From Ciona savignyi (lineage: Eukaryota > Chordata > Ascidiacea > Phlebobranchia > Cionidae): DNA of 64,000 nt. The first letter of the stretch is position 1. Each line of letters opens with the position of its first letter. Shown one piece after another: positions 35,552 to 46,592 of this stretch. The translations under genes were made by a program, and so were the position numbers. The notes below the pieces were generated by a model. It was given only the letters and a program-made list of their open reading frames with translations. It had not been told where the DNA came from and ran no database searches. Where the stretch lies: the NCBI GenBank assembly GCA_000149265.1, contig CH003301.1, positions 435,438 through 499,437 on the forward strand, given 5' to 3'.

Positions 35552-37147
35552 CTATGCAAATGACACTCTTTTGTCAACACTGTAAGTTGAAGATGTTGCG
35601 GATATTTGCATTCCTTCCTCTGATTTCGGATTAATATGTTTGCACTTGAAAAAGTTTCCCGACTTTTCTTTCGCTACAAAACCCACAATGCCGCTCAAGG
35701 CGGCAACATCGTCATAGTTCGTCACTTTTTGACATCCGACAAAGTCGTCATTTCCGCTTCGGCAAAATGTTACAATCCAATCATGTTCTTCCCGTGTGAC
35801 GTTCCGGATAAACGTTCTTGGTTTGTCACCCGACACTGAGGTGATCGTTATGTTTCCTGCATTCCAAAGCAGAACATGTGTTACAATGCGAAGTGATAGA
35901 CTTACAGCTTTGCCGACAAATATGCCACGTATCAACCAATATTATTATATCAGAGGAAAAACAATTGTGTGTTTAACTTAAAACAATTTGTATTATTTAC
36001 TTACCGGGTTCTGTCTCTTCGAAATAGTTATAGACTATACGGTAATATGGGTCGTAAAATCCGTCGCCTACATCGTAACAGTTCGGTGGTATGTCGCGTA
36101 ATGGCATCCCGTCCGGACCACAATATGTAACCAACATGCACTTGTTAACCGGTCGTAAACCCTCCTTGATTTCCTGTAAAAATGTTACGATTTGATTCAA
36201 CAGTGTTTCCCACGTAAATGACAAAGTAAAGGTATTGCGCTTTTAAAAAGCTTTTGGGACATGTGATGAAACGTGCTGTTAGATTGGTTAACAAATATAT
36301 GCAAAGTAGCGTAAAACTAGGTACGGATGTATTCATGTTTCCATACAGGGAGAAAATGTAACATATAGATGGCGGTAAGTCATGCTAAAAGTTGGACGAC
36401 TTCGTTTTGCAGTTGCCTATAGGCTACGCCATGCGGTGTATATTTCTATATTCAAAAAGTAATTTACAGAACAAAACCGACCTTGTAAAACCTTCTGTCC
36501 CACACGCGGTTTCCATACCGCCAACCAGTCAAAGTGTCACAATTCTCTTCGAACTCTAAACCATCGTTGAAAATATACTTTCCAACGCCATCCTCTTTCC
36601 CGCATTTCCAATTTGTTTCGTATCTTCCACCATTCGGAAAATGCAGAATGCCTTTTAGAAAAATGTACGTAAAAAATGCCACTGTAGGCCGGTATCCGGG
36701 TATATACAAAATCGTTTAATGCTATTTAGAGTTGCCGGTAAGTGGTCGCTGTTGTGAGATAACTCGTGGCCACATACAGGCTGTCGACGATATTACACTA
36801 TATTGCATTCTACAGACATTGCTTACTCTGTGTATCTATAATTTAGCAGAATGCACCCAGTTGCAACAACGCTAAGTTAACCTTGCTAAAATACATGCGA
36901 CCAGTACGGGACTGATGGTTTCGATTGACTGTTGGCGACACGCGCTTAATTACTACTAGAAAGAACCGCATTAATCGGATTTACCTGCTCCATGAAACAT
37001 CCCGTCTTTGAACTGCCCTTCGTAGCGAGTATGCGTGTCGAACCAGTATGTGCCCTGTCCATCCATTCTACCATTTTGCAATTCCCCTAGAAAATTCGCC
37101 AGCGGATGTTGCTGTTCCTTTGGATTAGTTTCGTCGGTATTTGTCAT
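35552..37147 (-). CDS. MORN5: MORN repeat-containing protein 5
   Basis: Four exons in transcript order: 37147-36985, 36651-36482, 36173-36005 and 35856-35552, giving 268 residues. MORN units are visible as GELQNGRMDGQGTYWF, YEGQFKDGMFHGAG, LHFPNGGRYETNWKCGKEDG and VGKYIFNDGLEFEE. The C-terminal part matches vertebrate MORN5: WDRRFYKEIKEGLRP, CYDVGDGFYDP, and EEHDWIVTFCRSG against EHEWITRTCRKG. Human MORN5 is 161 residues and ends there; here about 64 residues follow, plus a longer N-terminus. MORN5 is linked to sperm and ciliated cells, its role poorly defined. The gene starts 785 bases from HSP90B1 in divergent orientation. Confidence 0.93.
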
Positions 37148-37447
37148 TTTATTTTATTACCGAACTTTATTAAAGTTTTCTCAAAACACGTATTTTTTAT
37201 TAAATTTTGTTGGTAATGCTGTAACGGTTGTGTTTAAATAGAACATGTTATAACGTCATAAATATCGTAATGCATAACGGTTTTAAAAGAAAACATGTGT
37301 TGTCACCATGTATAGCAACCCGGTAAAATCCAGATATAAATACATCCTTCGTTTAGAAGCAGTGTTATTTATACAGGGACGCAAGAGTGTGTTTTAAACG
37401 CTGTGAGAAACACATGTTTCTCATTCATTGTTTACTACTGATATTAG

Positions 37448-37466
37448 CCAATCAGGCGCGGCCAAC
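37448..37466 (+). promoter_or_regulatory. ERSE-like element, near-consensus
   Basis: CCAAT, nine bases (CAGGCGCGG), then CCAAC. The ER stress response element is CCAAT-N9-CCACG, bound by NF-Y and ATF6; the spacing is exact and the G/C-rich spacer is typical, with two mismatches in the last pentamer. It reads towards HSP90B1. Confidence 0.55.
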
Positions 37467-37491
37467 TATATTTTGCCGGTGACGTATACTT

Positions 37492-37510
37492 CGTGGTAGG
37501 TTCCTATTGG
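37492..37510 (-). promoter_or_regulatory. ER stress response element, exact consensus
   Basis: Read on the minus strand the site is CCAAT, AGGAACCTA, CCACG: an exact CCAAT-N9-CCACG. It lies about 420 bases upstream of the HSP90B1 start and 345 bases upstream of the MORN5 start. ERSEs drive GRP94 and BiP induction by ATF6 in the unfolded protein response, so the context strongly supports function. Orientation does not matter for known ERSEs. Confidence 0.8.
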
Positions 37511-37931
37511 CTGCTCGAAAAGATAATAGTCACGCTTCAACGATGCAGACCAGAAAAACGACACGACTGACTTGTCACGAAAAGACACGTTTTCAAATGA
37601 ACACCTTAAACTACCAGCAATATAGTGTTGCAGCTAAAATGAACTGTCGCAGCTAGTTTACAGGTAGATCAATCTCCTGTCTATCTTGAAGTGTAGGAAT
37701 TTAACAGAAATTTCATAAAACCAATATAAAAAAATACAGCATTTACACATACACACATATGTAAACTGCCATAGCTGTCAAGTTAGTGAATAGGCAAGAT
37801 GTTTGTTTTAAATTAACCATATAGTGCCGGATAGAGCTACAAGATTTACAATTTCCCGAGTTTAAAATTTATTTATATGGACCATTTTCCTTTTAGGATC
37901 AGTATTTTATTAATTAATTTCAGTTGTAACA

Positions 37932-40900
37932 ATGATTCGGAAAATTTGGCTGTTTGCCGTGGTGGCAAGTTGTCTGTTGTTGTGTAAGTAAGATTGATAT
38001 GTTCAAAGTCAAACAAATATTTTAACAAATTTTTCTGTAGCGGCATCACATGTGAAGTCCGATGACGAGGAAACAACCTCAGACGATCCACCGAAAGTTG
38101 AACAAGACATCGGAAAAGCAGCCGATGCCTCAAAAACAGATGATGAAGTTGTGCAAAGGTTACTAGTTATGCATTTTATATTTAAACATTTTACTTTTAT
38201 TTAGTGTTGTTCCTGGCAGGTTGACCCAATACGTTTTTTGAATATATAGAATAAGTCAGCATCACGATTTAAAGTAGTATATGTTGTTAAAAACCAAAAA
38301 ACTTTGTATTCTTACAAATAATATACTATCGAATAATCCCAGCATACCTGTAATAGCAGTATTTCTTGTACTGTGGGTTTTGTTTAACCCAATGAATTCC
38401 CGTATGAAAAATATTTTAATTGTTTTGGCATAACCTTTGATCATCTATTTAAGACTTCTCTATTACAAATGATCGGCCTCGCTACTTCTATTCTATTTGC
38501 CCACATTTCTCATAAATCTAACACTTGCGCATTAGGCATTAGCAGTAATACTGGTAGTAAGTGTGTACGAGCACAAATAATGCAATGTTTAAACAAAACT
38601 GGTAGTAAATCTAAAATACTAAAATGATGTAGGGAGGAAGAATCTATTCACTTGGATGGGTTAAGTCCGAATGAAGTGAAACAACTTCGTGAACAATCTG
38701 AGAAACACGTTTTCCAAGCGGAAGTTAACAGAATGATGAAACTCATTATTAACTCACTTTACAGGAATAAAGAGGTAAAATTGGGTTTTTAAATAAAAAG
38801 AGTTGATTTTTTTCAATGGGTCTTTTTTTGTAAATTTGTTTTAAATTAAAATATATAATTTATGTAAATATAAACAGTACTGTACCTAAATTTTATCAAG
38901 AGTTTTCCAAGAATATCAAAAGACTGCATCAAATAAACAAACTATTTTATAGATTTTCTTGAGGGAATTGATCTCCAACTCTTCTGATGCACTTGACAAA
39001 ATTCGGTTGCTCTCTCTCACCGATGATGCTGCTTTGGCTGCCACTGACGAACTCACCATCAAAGTCAAAGTAAGAATTTGTCGAAAATTTCTATTTTTTT
39101 TTCGCAATAAAAATAAATCGATGTAAGAAATTCTAAATATTTCTTGTTTTTTTCCATCTATAACGATTTATACAGTATTAATACATTTTTTATAATATTA
39201 ATTGCTATTTTATTTACTGGATTGCATGAAACTTTTTGTTTAGGTTGACAAAGAAAACAATGTACTTCATGTCACCGACACTGGTATTGGTATGACGAAA
39301 GCAGACTTGATTAAAAACCTGGGAACAATTGCAAAATCTGGAACCAGTGATTTCTTTGAACAAATGTCAAATGCGTCATCGGAAGAATCCGTTTCGGATC
39401 TCATTGGTCCAGTTTGGTGTTGGTTTCTACTCTGCTTTCCTCGGTAAATGCAGCTTTATTAAACTTTGTTGACATACTTTGGTAATGAAAATTCTATTGT
39501 TCAATATAGTTGTTAACCTGACCATTCTTAATTGGTTTCATTAATACGTGCCGCAACCAGACAGGACTCTTCTCTCTGATGTTGGTTAAGTTAATACCAC
39601 TTCATAGCAGTACGGCAACATAATAAGTTTCCTCAAAAGATCCAACCGTATAAAAGTTCATATTTTTCCTTTTCGTCATTGATTCTATTATCTCCATATA
39701 ATATAATGTAAACCGCTAGTTTTATTGTTAGATAAAAAAAAACTTGTATTTATAACAGAAGCATTTTTTTAGTTGCTGATAAGGTTGTTGTGACATCGAA
39801 ACACAACGACGACTCTCAACACATCTGGGAATCCGATTCCGAGTCGTTCTCGGTGGTTGCAGATCCCCGTGGTGATACTCTTGGCCGTGGCACCACCGTC
39901 TCACTCTATTTGAAGGAAGAAGCTTCAGATTATTTGGAAAACTCCACTGTTAAAGGCTTGGTCAGTTAAAACTTGAAAATGTTTTTTTTTTGTCTACATT
40001 ATGTCTTTCGTCTCTCTAAAATATTACTTTTTAACCTCCAGATCGAGAAGTATTCTCAATTTATCAACTTTCCCATCTACTTGTGGAGTGAGAAGACCAT
40101 CAAGGAAGAGGTCCCAGTGGAAGAGGATGAAACCACGGAGGAAAAGACTGATGAAGAGAAAACTGATGAAGAGAAAGAGGCTTCAGATGATGATGAAGAA
40201 GCGGAGGTAAATGCTCATTTCTAGTCGGTTGTATGGTTATTCGGAGAGTAAATTATTTGTTGGCATGTGCTGATGGGTAAATTTTTTTTCCAACTGACAG
40301 CATTCTTATTTCTAGTTGTGTGCGGGTAACTAGTTAAAAATTAGGGTGTGCAAATGCTAACCTTTGTATTTTAGGTTCAATTTAATTGGCAGGGAGGATT
40401 TATTACATCCATGCTCTTCTTTCGAATTACAAATGTTTTTTTTACCAGGTCGAAGAGGAGAAAGAAGATGATAAACCAAAAACAAAGACTGTTGAGAAAA
40501 CTGTTTGGGATTGGGAACTGCTAAATGAAATGAAACCAGTGTGGCAACGACCTGCTAAAGAACTCACTGACAAGGAATACAATGACTTTTACAAATCTAT
40601 TTCTAAAGTAAGTGTTTTTATTTTGGAAATTAGTTCTTTATATCCAGTAGATTAAGATATTTTAGTTATGTCAGTCTAATAAAACGACAATGTCTGTCCT
40701 GTACCACTAGCTAATTTGTTTATTTTTTATTTAATCCCATATTTCCACCCGTCAGGAAAGCACTGACCCTATGGCTAAGACCCACTTTGTAGCCGAGGGT
40801 GAAGTTTCATTTAAATCCATCCTCTTCATCCCAATGACTTCTCCCGGTAACATGTTCCAGGATTATGGGCAGAAAAAGACCGACTTCATTAAGGTCGAGT

Positions 40901-43900
40901 GTGCATGACACAGAAACCGCTTTCATGCATGACACTCCCTGCTTCACTACTTCCCATTTTCCTCTCGTGTTCTTTTCAATTTAATTTGCATGATATTTTA
41001 TTTTCGTGCTCTAACAAGGACAGCAAGGATCCGATCGGGCGCACTCATTTCTCCGCTGAAGGGGAAGTGTCTTTTAAAAGTGTCCTCTATGTACCAGAAG
41101 TGCCACCTAAAACAATGTATGATTCATCAGGCAAAAAAGTTGATCATATTAAGGTATAACCGCAATCAATCACCAATAAAAAGGGGCTTTTAAACCTTAA
41201 CAAGTAACTTCTGAGAAAAGTGATTTCAGTAAGTGGGGAAAATTGGACATAATGATGGGTTAGCAGGTTTTGTAAAAAATATAATAAAAATATTACCTGC
41301 ATTGTTTATGAAGCATGCACAACTATAATCATAGTCCTACCTTTTCGCGTTACTTCTTTCTTACTTTGCTTCTTTTCTTAACTCCACTTAATTTTGCATG
41401 CAGCTTTATGTTCGCCGTGTGTTTATTACTGATGACATGCGTGAGATGTTGCCGTCATATCTTAAGTTCGTCCATGGCGTGGTGAGTTCAGCTATATAGA
41501 ACATAGTTTTAACGCTAGTTTTCATTGCGCAGATGTATGTCCGTAGAGTGTTTATCACCGATGACTTCAAGGACATGATGCCAAAATACTTGCAATTTGT
41601 CCGTGGTGTGGTAAGTAATATCGAAATGATATTACAAAACTATGGTTGTGGGTTATAGATTAAATAGTTGTAGTCTTTTTGTTGTTATTTTTTTAACAAT
41701 TACAATTTTTCCCATTTCTCACATAAATTTGCACAAATGGTGTTTGTGGAAACATTTAAGTGTGTTGTACTTCATTAACTATTTAGGGCATTTTAATAAA
41801 TAATTTTAAAGAAATTTATATTAGACGCTCAAGGTACCATTAAATACGTTAATTAGTCTTATGGTTTGCTTTTCTAAAAGTTGAATTCAAGTTTTTTGTT
41901 CTGACAACAAAGTTTTTTTTCGCCCCACCAAGGTTGACAGTGACGACTTGCCACTCAACGTATCTCGCGAGACACTCCAACAACACAAGCTGCTCAAGGT
42001 CATCAAGAAGAAGTTGGTGAGAAAGGCACTGGATATGATCAAGAAAATCGACCCAGAAGTTTATTTGGAGAAATTCTGGAAAGAGTTTGGTACCAAGTTA
42101 GTATGTTGTTGCTGTTGTACATTTATGGTACGCGCTGCTCTGCAATCTTTTTGACCCATTGTGCTGCTGACATCACAAAGTTTTAAACAGCTTTATTGTT
42201 TTTTCCCAAAAACTTTCCGACATCCATAATTTTAAAATACAAGATGTAAAACTGGCGGAGCGACCATGACAGACATTTATTCATTTTAACTAATCTCACC
42301 TTCTTTCCCCACAGTGTAAAACTTGGTGTGATTGAAGACCACAGCAATAGGACCAGATTGGCAAAACTTCTTCGATTCTTCACATCTAACCACCCAACTG
42401 ATGTAACCAGTCTGGAACAATATGTTGAGCGAATGAAGGAAAAACAAGACAAAATTTATTTCTGCGCTGGAAATGGAAGAAAGGAGGTAGGTTGTTTAAG
42501 CAACACTGGGTAAAACCTTCTTGATTGTACAACTTCATCATGCTTTATGCTTTGAAAGAACTTAAAAATAAATCCATATTTAACCCATATTCATGTTTGC
42601 AAACCAGGTTGAAAACTCCCCATTCGTGGAGCGATTATTGAAGAAGGGTTACGAGGTGATTTATCTGACGGAAGCTGTTGACGAGTACACCATCCAAGCT
42701 CTTCCCGAGTTCGATGGCAAACGATTCCAAAATGTTGCCAAGGAGGGTCTCGGACTTGATGATGGTGAAAAGGCAAAGGAAAGAAAGGAGGCACTCGAAA
42801 AAGAATATGAGCCACTCGCAAAATGGTTGAAAGAAACTGCTCTTGCAGATAAGGTTAATTATAGCAGTTGAAATTATGTTATTTTAGTTTGGGTAAAACC
42901 TGCATCAACTTTAATAAAATTTAAATATTTATTATTTCAGATTGAGAAAGCGGTCGTCACTGAGCGTTTGACAGACTCTCCCTGTGCACTTGTAGCCAGC
43001 CAATATGGATGGTAAGCTACCTACTTATGTTTGGTTTGTATATTAACTGTATGTTTTATTGCTTTTGGTACAATTGTGAATATGTTGGAAAACCAGGTTT
43101 GCTGGGAAATTGATCTTAAAAATTTGAATCAAATTATACAACTGGTCAAAAGGTTTAAAATTAGGTTTAAAATTTTCTTTAAAAAAAATAGAAATAAACA
43201 TTTCATCTGTGGCTCTAGGTCTGGCAACATGGAGCGTATTATGAAAGCACAGGCTTATCAAACTCAAAAGGACTCCACCAATAAGTAAGTTTACTCCCTA
43301 ATTAAATTTTTATATTCAAGGTCTGGTAATATGGAACGTTTACAAACCGCTCAGCGTTACCAGAATCAACAGCATTCGTGAGTGTAAACTTAGAAACATT
43401 TCATTTTAAAATGAAATGATAGCAAACAATACAAACTAACAAAAATACGTTTAGCTAACTTATTATCAGGAAGAAGGTGTTATGTTCACATATTGTTACA
43501 ACTAAATTTCTGTAGGCCTTTTTAAATTACAGCAGTAAGTTAATTATATAAATACTTTTACAGTTTCTATGCCAACCAAAAGAAAACTCTGGAAATCAAC
43601 CCTCGTCATCCACTCGTCAAGAACTTGTTGGAGAGAATCGAGGTAAAAACAACCAGAAATTGATTTTTTATCTGCAATGGTAATTGATACGATATTTTTC
43701 AACCCCACTCAGACTGATGCAGAAGATGCACAAGCAACCGAGATTGCCAACGTAATGTTTGACACCGCTGTGCTCAGATCTGGATATTCCCTAAAGGATT
43801 CGGTGGATTTCTCCAAGAGAATTCTTGGAATGCTCTACAAGAACCTTAACATTGATCCAGAAACACCGGTAAGTTATAATATCATAATATCCGCTGGACT

Positions 43901-44263
43901 ATAATGGTATCTAGATAGTTTGGGTTTTATCAACTTTGCTAATTCTACCGAAAAGTATACTTAAAGGATTATCGTTTATTTTGAAATGTTTGTTATAAGA
44001 GAAACCAACCATGTTTACATCATACTCTTTTAAATTTTTCAGGTTGAAGAGGAGCCTGAAGATGAGGCAGAAGAAGAAGAGGAGGAAGAAGAGGTTGATG
44101 CTGATGAGGAGGAAGAAGAGACTGAGGGAGCAGAAGCTACAGAGAAGTCGACCGAGGAACCTGCAGAGGCGGAGCAAAGCGAGGAGGTAAGATTTTGGGT
44201 TTGTTTGTTGGGACATCTTCTATAAATTGTTTGATGTCTCCACAGAGCCATGATGAATTATAA
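37932..44263 (+). CDS. HSP90B1: Endoplasmin (GRP94), ER-resident Hsp90, with duplicated alternative exons
   Basis: Main exons: 37932-37983, 38041-38158, 38633-38774, 38953-39069, 39244-39443, 39773-39960, 40042-40206, 40449-40607, 40756-40893 or 41019-41153, 41404-41481 or 41533-41610, 41933-42096, 42315-42486, 42608-42853, 42941-43011, 43219-43284 or 43321-43377, 43564-43642, 43713-43868, 44043-44186 and 44246-44263. One of each pair gives about 823 residues (human 803). A signal peptide ([20 protein letters not shown]) opens it. The GHKL ATPase shows [16 protein letters not shown] and [13 protein letters not shown]; the charged linker, middle domain ([20 protein letters not shown]) and acidic tail follow, ending in HDEL for ER retention. 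GRP94 folds integrins, Toll-like receptors and secreted proteins. One extra C at about 39409, before [10 protein letters not shown], shifts the frame in this sequence; the rest is intact, so an assembly error or allele is likelier than a pseudogene. Confidence 0.97.
40756..40893 (+). other. HSP90B1: HSP90B1 middle-domain exon A, copy 1
   Basis: Forty-six codons, phase 0 at both ends, with CAG acceptor and GT donor (aag|gtcgag). It reads [19 protein letters not shown], then [16 protein letters not shown], close to human [20 protein letters not shown] and FDEYGSKKSDYIK. This is the canonical version. Confidence 0.9.
41019..41153 (+). other. HSP90B1: HSP90B1 middle-domain exon A, copy 2 (variant)
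   Basis: Forty-five codons, phase 0, with acceptor CTAACAAG and donor gtataa. It reads [19 protein letters not shown], then [15 protein letters not shown]. The beta strand is conserved while the following loop is recast and one codon shorter. The gap to copy 1 is 125 bases. Confidence 0.88.
41404..41481 (+). other. HSP90B1: HSP90B1 middle-domain exon B, copy 1 (variant)
   Basis: Twenty-six codons, phase 0, reading [20 protein letters not shown], then KFVHGV. The first part is invariant Hsp90 sequence; [15 protein letters not shown] departs from the canonical FHDMMPKYLNFVKGV. Confidence 0.9.
41533..41610 (+). other. HSP90B1: HSP90B1 middle-domain exon B, copy 2
   Basis: Twenty-six codons, phase 0, reading [20 protein letters not shown], then QFVRGV, nearer the human sequence in its second half. 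Only 51 bases separate it from copy 1, including both splice sites. Confidence 0.9.
43219..43284 (+). other. HSP90B1: HSP90B1 client-binding exon C, copy 1
   Basis: Sixty-six bases, phase 2 at both ends, reading [20 protein letters not shown]. It is almost identical to human GRP94 at the C-terminal helix that includes Met658 and Met662, reported to contact clients. Confidence 0.92.
43321..43377 (+). other. HSP90B1: HSP90B1 client-binding exon C, copy 2 (variant)
   Basis: Fifty-seven bases, phase 2 at both ends, acceptor TATTCAAG and donor gtgagt. It reads [19 protein letters not shown]: the frame and the first six residues are kept, but the second Met becomes Gln and the helix is more polar and three codons shorter. 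Only 36 bases lie between the two copies. Confidence 0.9.
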
Positions 44264-46592
44264 GCAAGTTATTCGCTCCGTGAAGACACAATGCAGTTGA
44301 CATCATGATCAAATAAACAAACTGAAGCAATTCTCGTCAAGTTTCACCCTCACCAGGGGTTAATTTATTTCTGTTCAATGTGTTTCTTGTCATTAAACCG
44401 AAAATGCTTCTACTTGGCAAAGTGTTTGGACCCAAATTTGTTGTATGAATCGTTAACTTTCATAAATCGTGTCCCGTGACATGATTTTTGCACTTCTTTC
44501 TTTACTTGAAGCTGCGTTATCTTTGGCCAACCTATTAGTAGAGCGTTATATAGGTGAATTATAAATAAAAATATTTCCTGTTCATTGTACATTTGTATAC
44601 AGTTCTAAGCATTTTCTTTTTCTAGACAGTGGTTGTAAATTCGACACAAACGCGTATTTAAAGGCTTCCACTTTGTATGCGTGTAAGGTCTAAACTAGCT
44701 GTGGTAACTAGGTTGTTCAAATTACTGTGCGTTTACTACTGGATAATCTCCATCTCGCTAGCTATGTTTTTACCTGAATTTATTCGCTTGTAACTGCTCA
44801 CAGCCCGCAGCTATAATTTAGTTACTGGATAAATATCGCTCCTGGCTACATCGGAAATTTGGTATTTTGTGTATATGGGCGGTTTGCGTCAGTGGTTAAG
44901 TGATATAGTAACTAGGCAGTTACAAGTACGTCAAACGACCGATACTGGAGCCAATGATTTACGATATTGTGGCGCGGTCGTTCTTGGCGAAAAAGAGATT
45001 CATGCTATAGTGAGGAAGTGGTATCACGTTACTAGTCACTCAGCCGTACTTTTACAAACTTTGCTTCAGTGACCGTCTGTCCCGTCGTATAGAAAGGAGA
45101 GAAAAACGATTTAAGCTTCGTTGGCACGATATAGAACGGGTAATATGGGCCTAGTTCTTCGTACAGAAGTACTGGGTGGGCAGGCCTGCTGTTACGGATC
45201 GCACGTAACAACGGCAAAATTGGTAATATTAATGACCGTGTAATTTAATTTAAAAAAACATTGCAGGGAAAGAGTTTTTAGTCTTTGTGGAAATTGTCGA
45301 CATTGTTTTAAGGTAAGTCGGATACGTTACGTATCTGTTTTCGAATTCATATCATTTTCGTGTTTAGTGACTGGTAAAAGAAGTTTAAAAGTGATGTGTG
45401 CTGTATGTCAGTGACATATTAAACAGATTTCTGTTGTTGTATGCTGGGTTTTGTTTGCTTTGGATCATTATCTAGGCACAGGGCGACATTTCAGCGGCCT
45501 TCTCTATAACAGCTCTCGAAAAAAGGCAAAACCCAGTGACTGTTATTGGACCATTACATTTTATATTTAACTAATAAATGTGTTTAATCGCGTCGCCAGC
45601 AATGGATTAGTTGCTTATTTATGTTTACTGTATAAATCAGTTGCCAAAGCAATATAAATTATGGAGTTCAATAAAAATATAACGAGCAGCACGGAAAGGA
45701 CATGCAATATAAAATGGCTAAGTTCTTTTTGCTTTAACTGTTTGTTGCTGCCTGTGTTTTACTGCGGCACACATTAAAATATTGCAGTAAGTTTACCGTG
45801 CAAACATATCTATTGAGGCATTTCGGTGGCACAAAATGAAATGGTCTTCCGTGCCTCATTGTGTCATCACATACGTATTTGTTCGATTGACGTCATATGA
45901 CGCAAACCGATTGTTGCGGTATAATCATTCCTTGAAATTCGTTTTACCGCTCTTTTTTCGCTCAGTTGTAGTACGATGGGGAGCGCAAGTTGTTTAGTTA
46001 TCATTAGTTTCTTTGCTATATATTTGTAAAAGATCTAGAGAACAGTTAAGTAAATAAAAATGACCTATTGGCCGTAAGCAAATAGTTTTCCTACCTTTAG
46101 TTCTAGATTAATAGGCCACTAGTTTGGTTAGCTTAACTAACATTCTCTTTTAAGTTAGCCCGGACAAAGTTGTTCCAATTTTAACTGACTGTCGGCTGTA
46201 CTAATGAGTTTTTTAGACTTCAATGTAGCCGTTGCTGAATAAATTACTTTGTCAAATTAGAATAAAGTCTTTTATTATAACATAGAAATAAATTTGTACC
46301 TTGTACGTACAGTTATAGAGTAGTGCATCGTGTATGGCATATTTGCTTTTTTAGTTGGATTGTTTTATAGTTAACCAGTAACACTAGGAATGCATTTAAG
46401 TTGAATGTAGTGGTCTATAATATGCATTCATAAACCAATAAAATAGCCAACCATTATCTATATATGCACAAGTACTATAAGTGATTCTACTTTTATTTTT
46501 AGTTCTCTAAATTTAATAGTTTCATCTTCAATTTTACAAAACACTGCATAGATTAGAACAAACCTTTCTGCCTGTGAGTGATCAAGTTAGGA
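44264..46592. other. Intergenic region between HSP90B1 and the PKA regulatory subunit
   Basis: AATAAA at 44312-44317, 49 bases after the HSP90B1 stop, is its likely poly(A) signal. A candidate non-coding first exon of the PKA gene lies near 45268-45312 (ending ...TTTTAAG before gtaagt), with a matching acceptor at 46551. A perfect CRE palindrome is at 45888. The remainder is AT-rich, with no gene recognised. Confidence 0.5.
45888..45895. promoter_or_regulatory. CRE palindrome TGACGTCA
   Basis: A perfect CREB/ATF site about 700 bases upstream of the PKA regulatory subunit start, followed by ATATGACGCAA (a second half-site). It would suit cAMP feedback, but an 8-mer can occur by chance. Confidence 0.4.

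Noticed and set aside
37932-44263. HSP90B1 as a pseudogene because of a frame shift
   Set aside because: Only one extra base is seen in 19 coding exons; promoter, splice sites, HDEL and all domains are intact.
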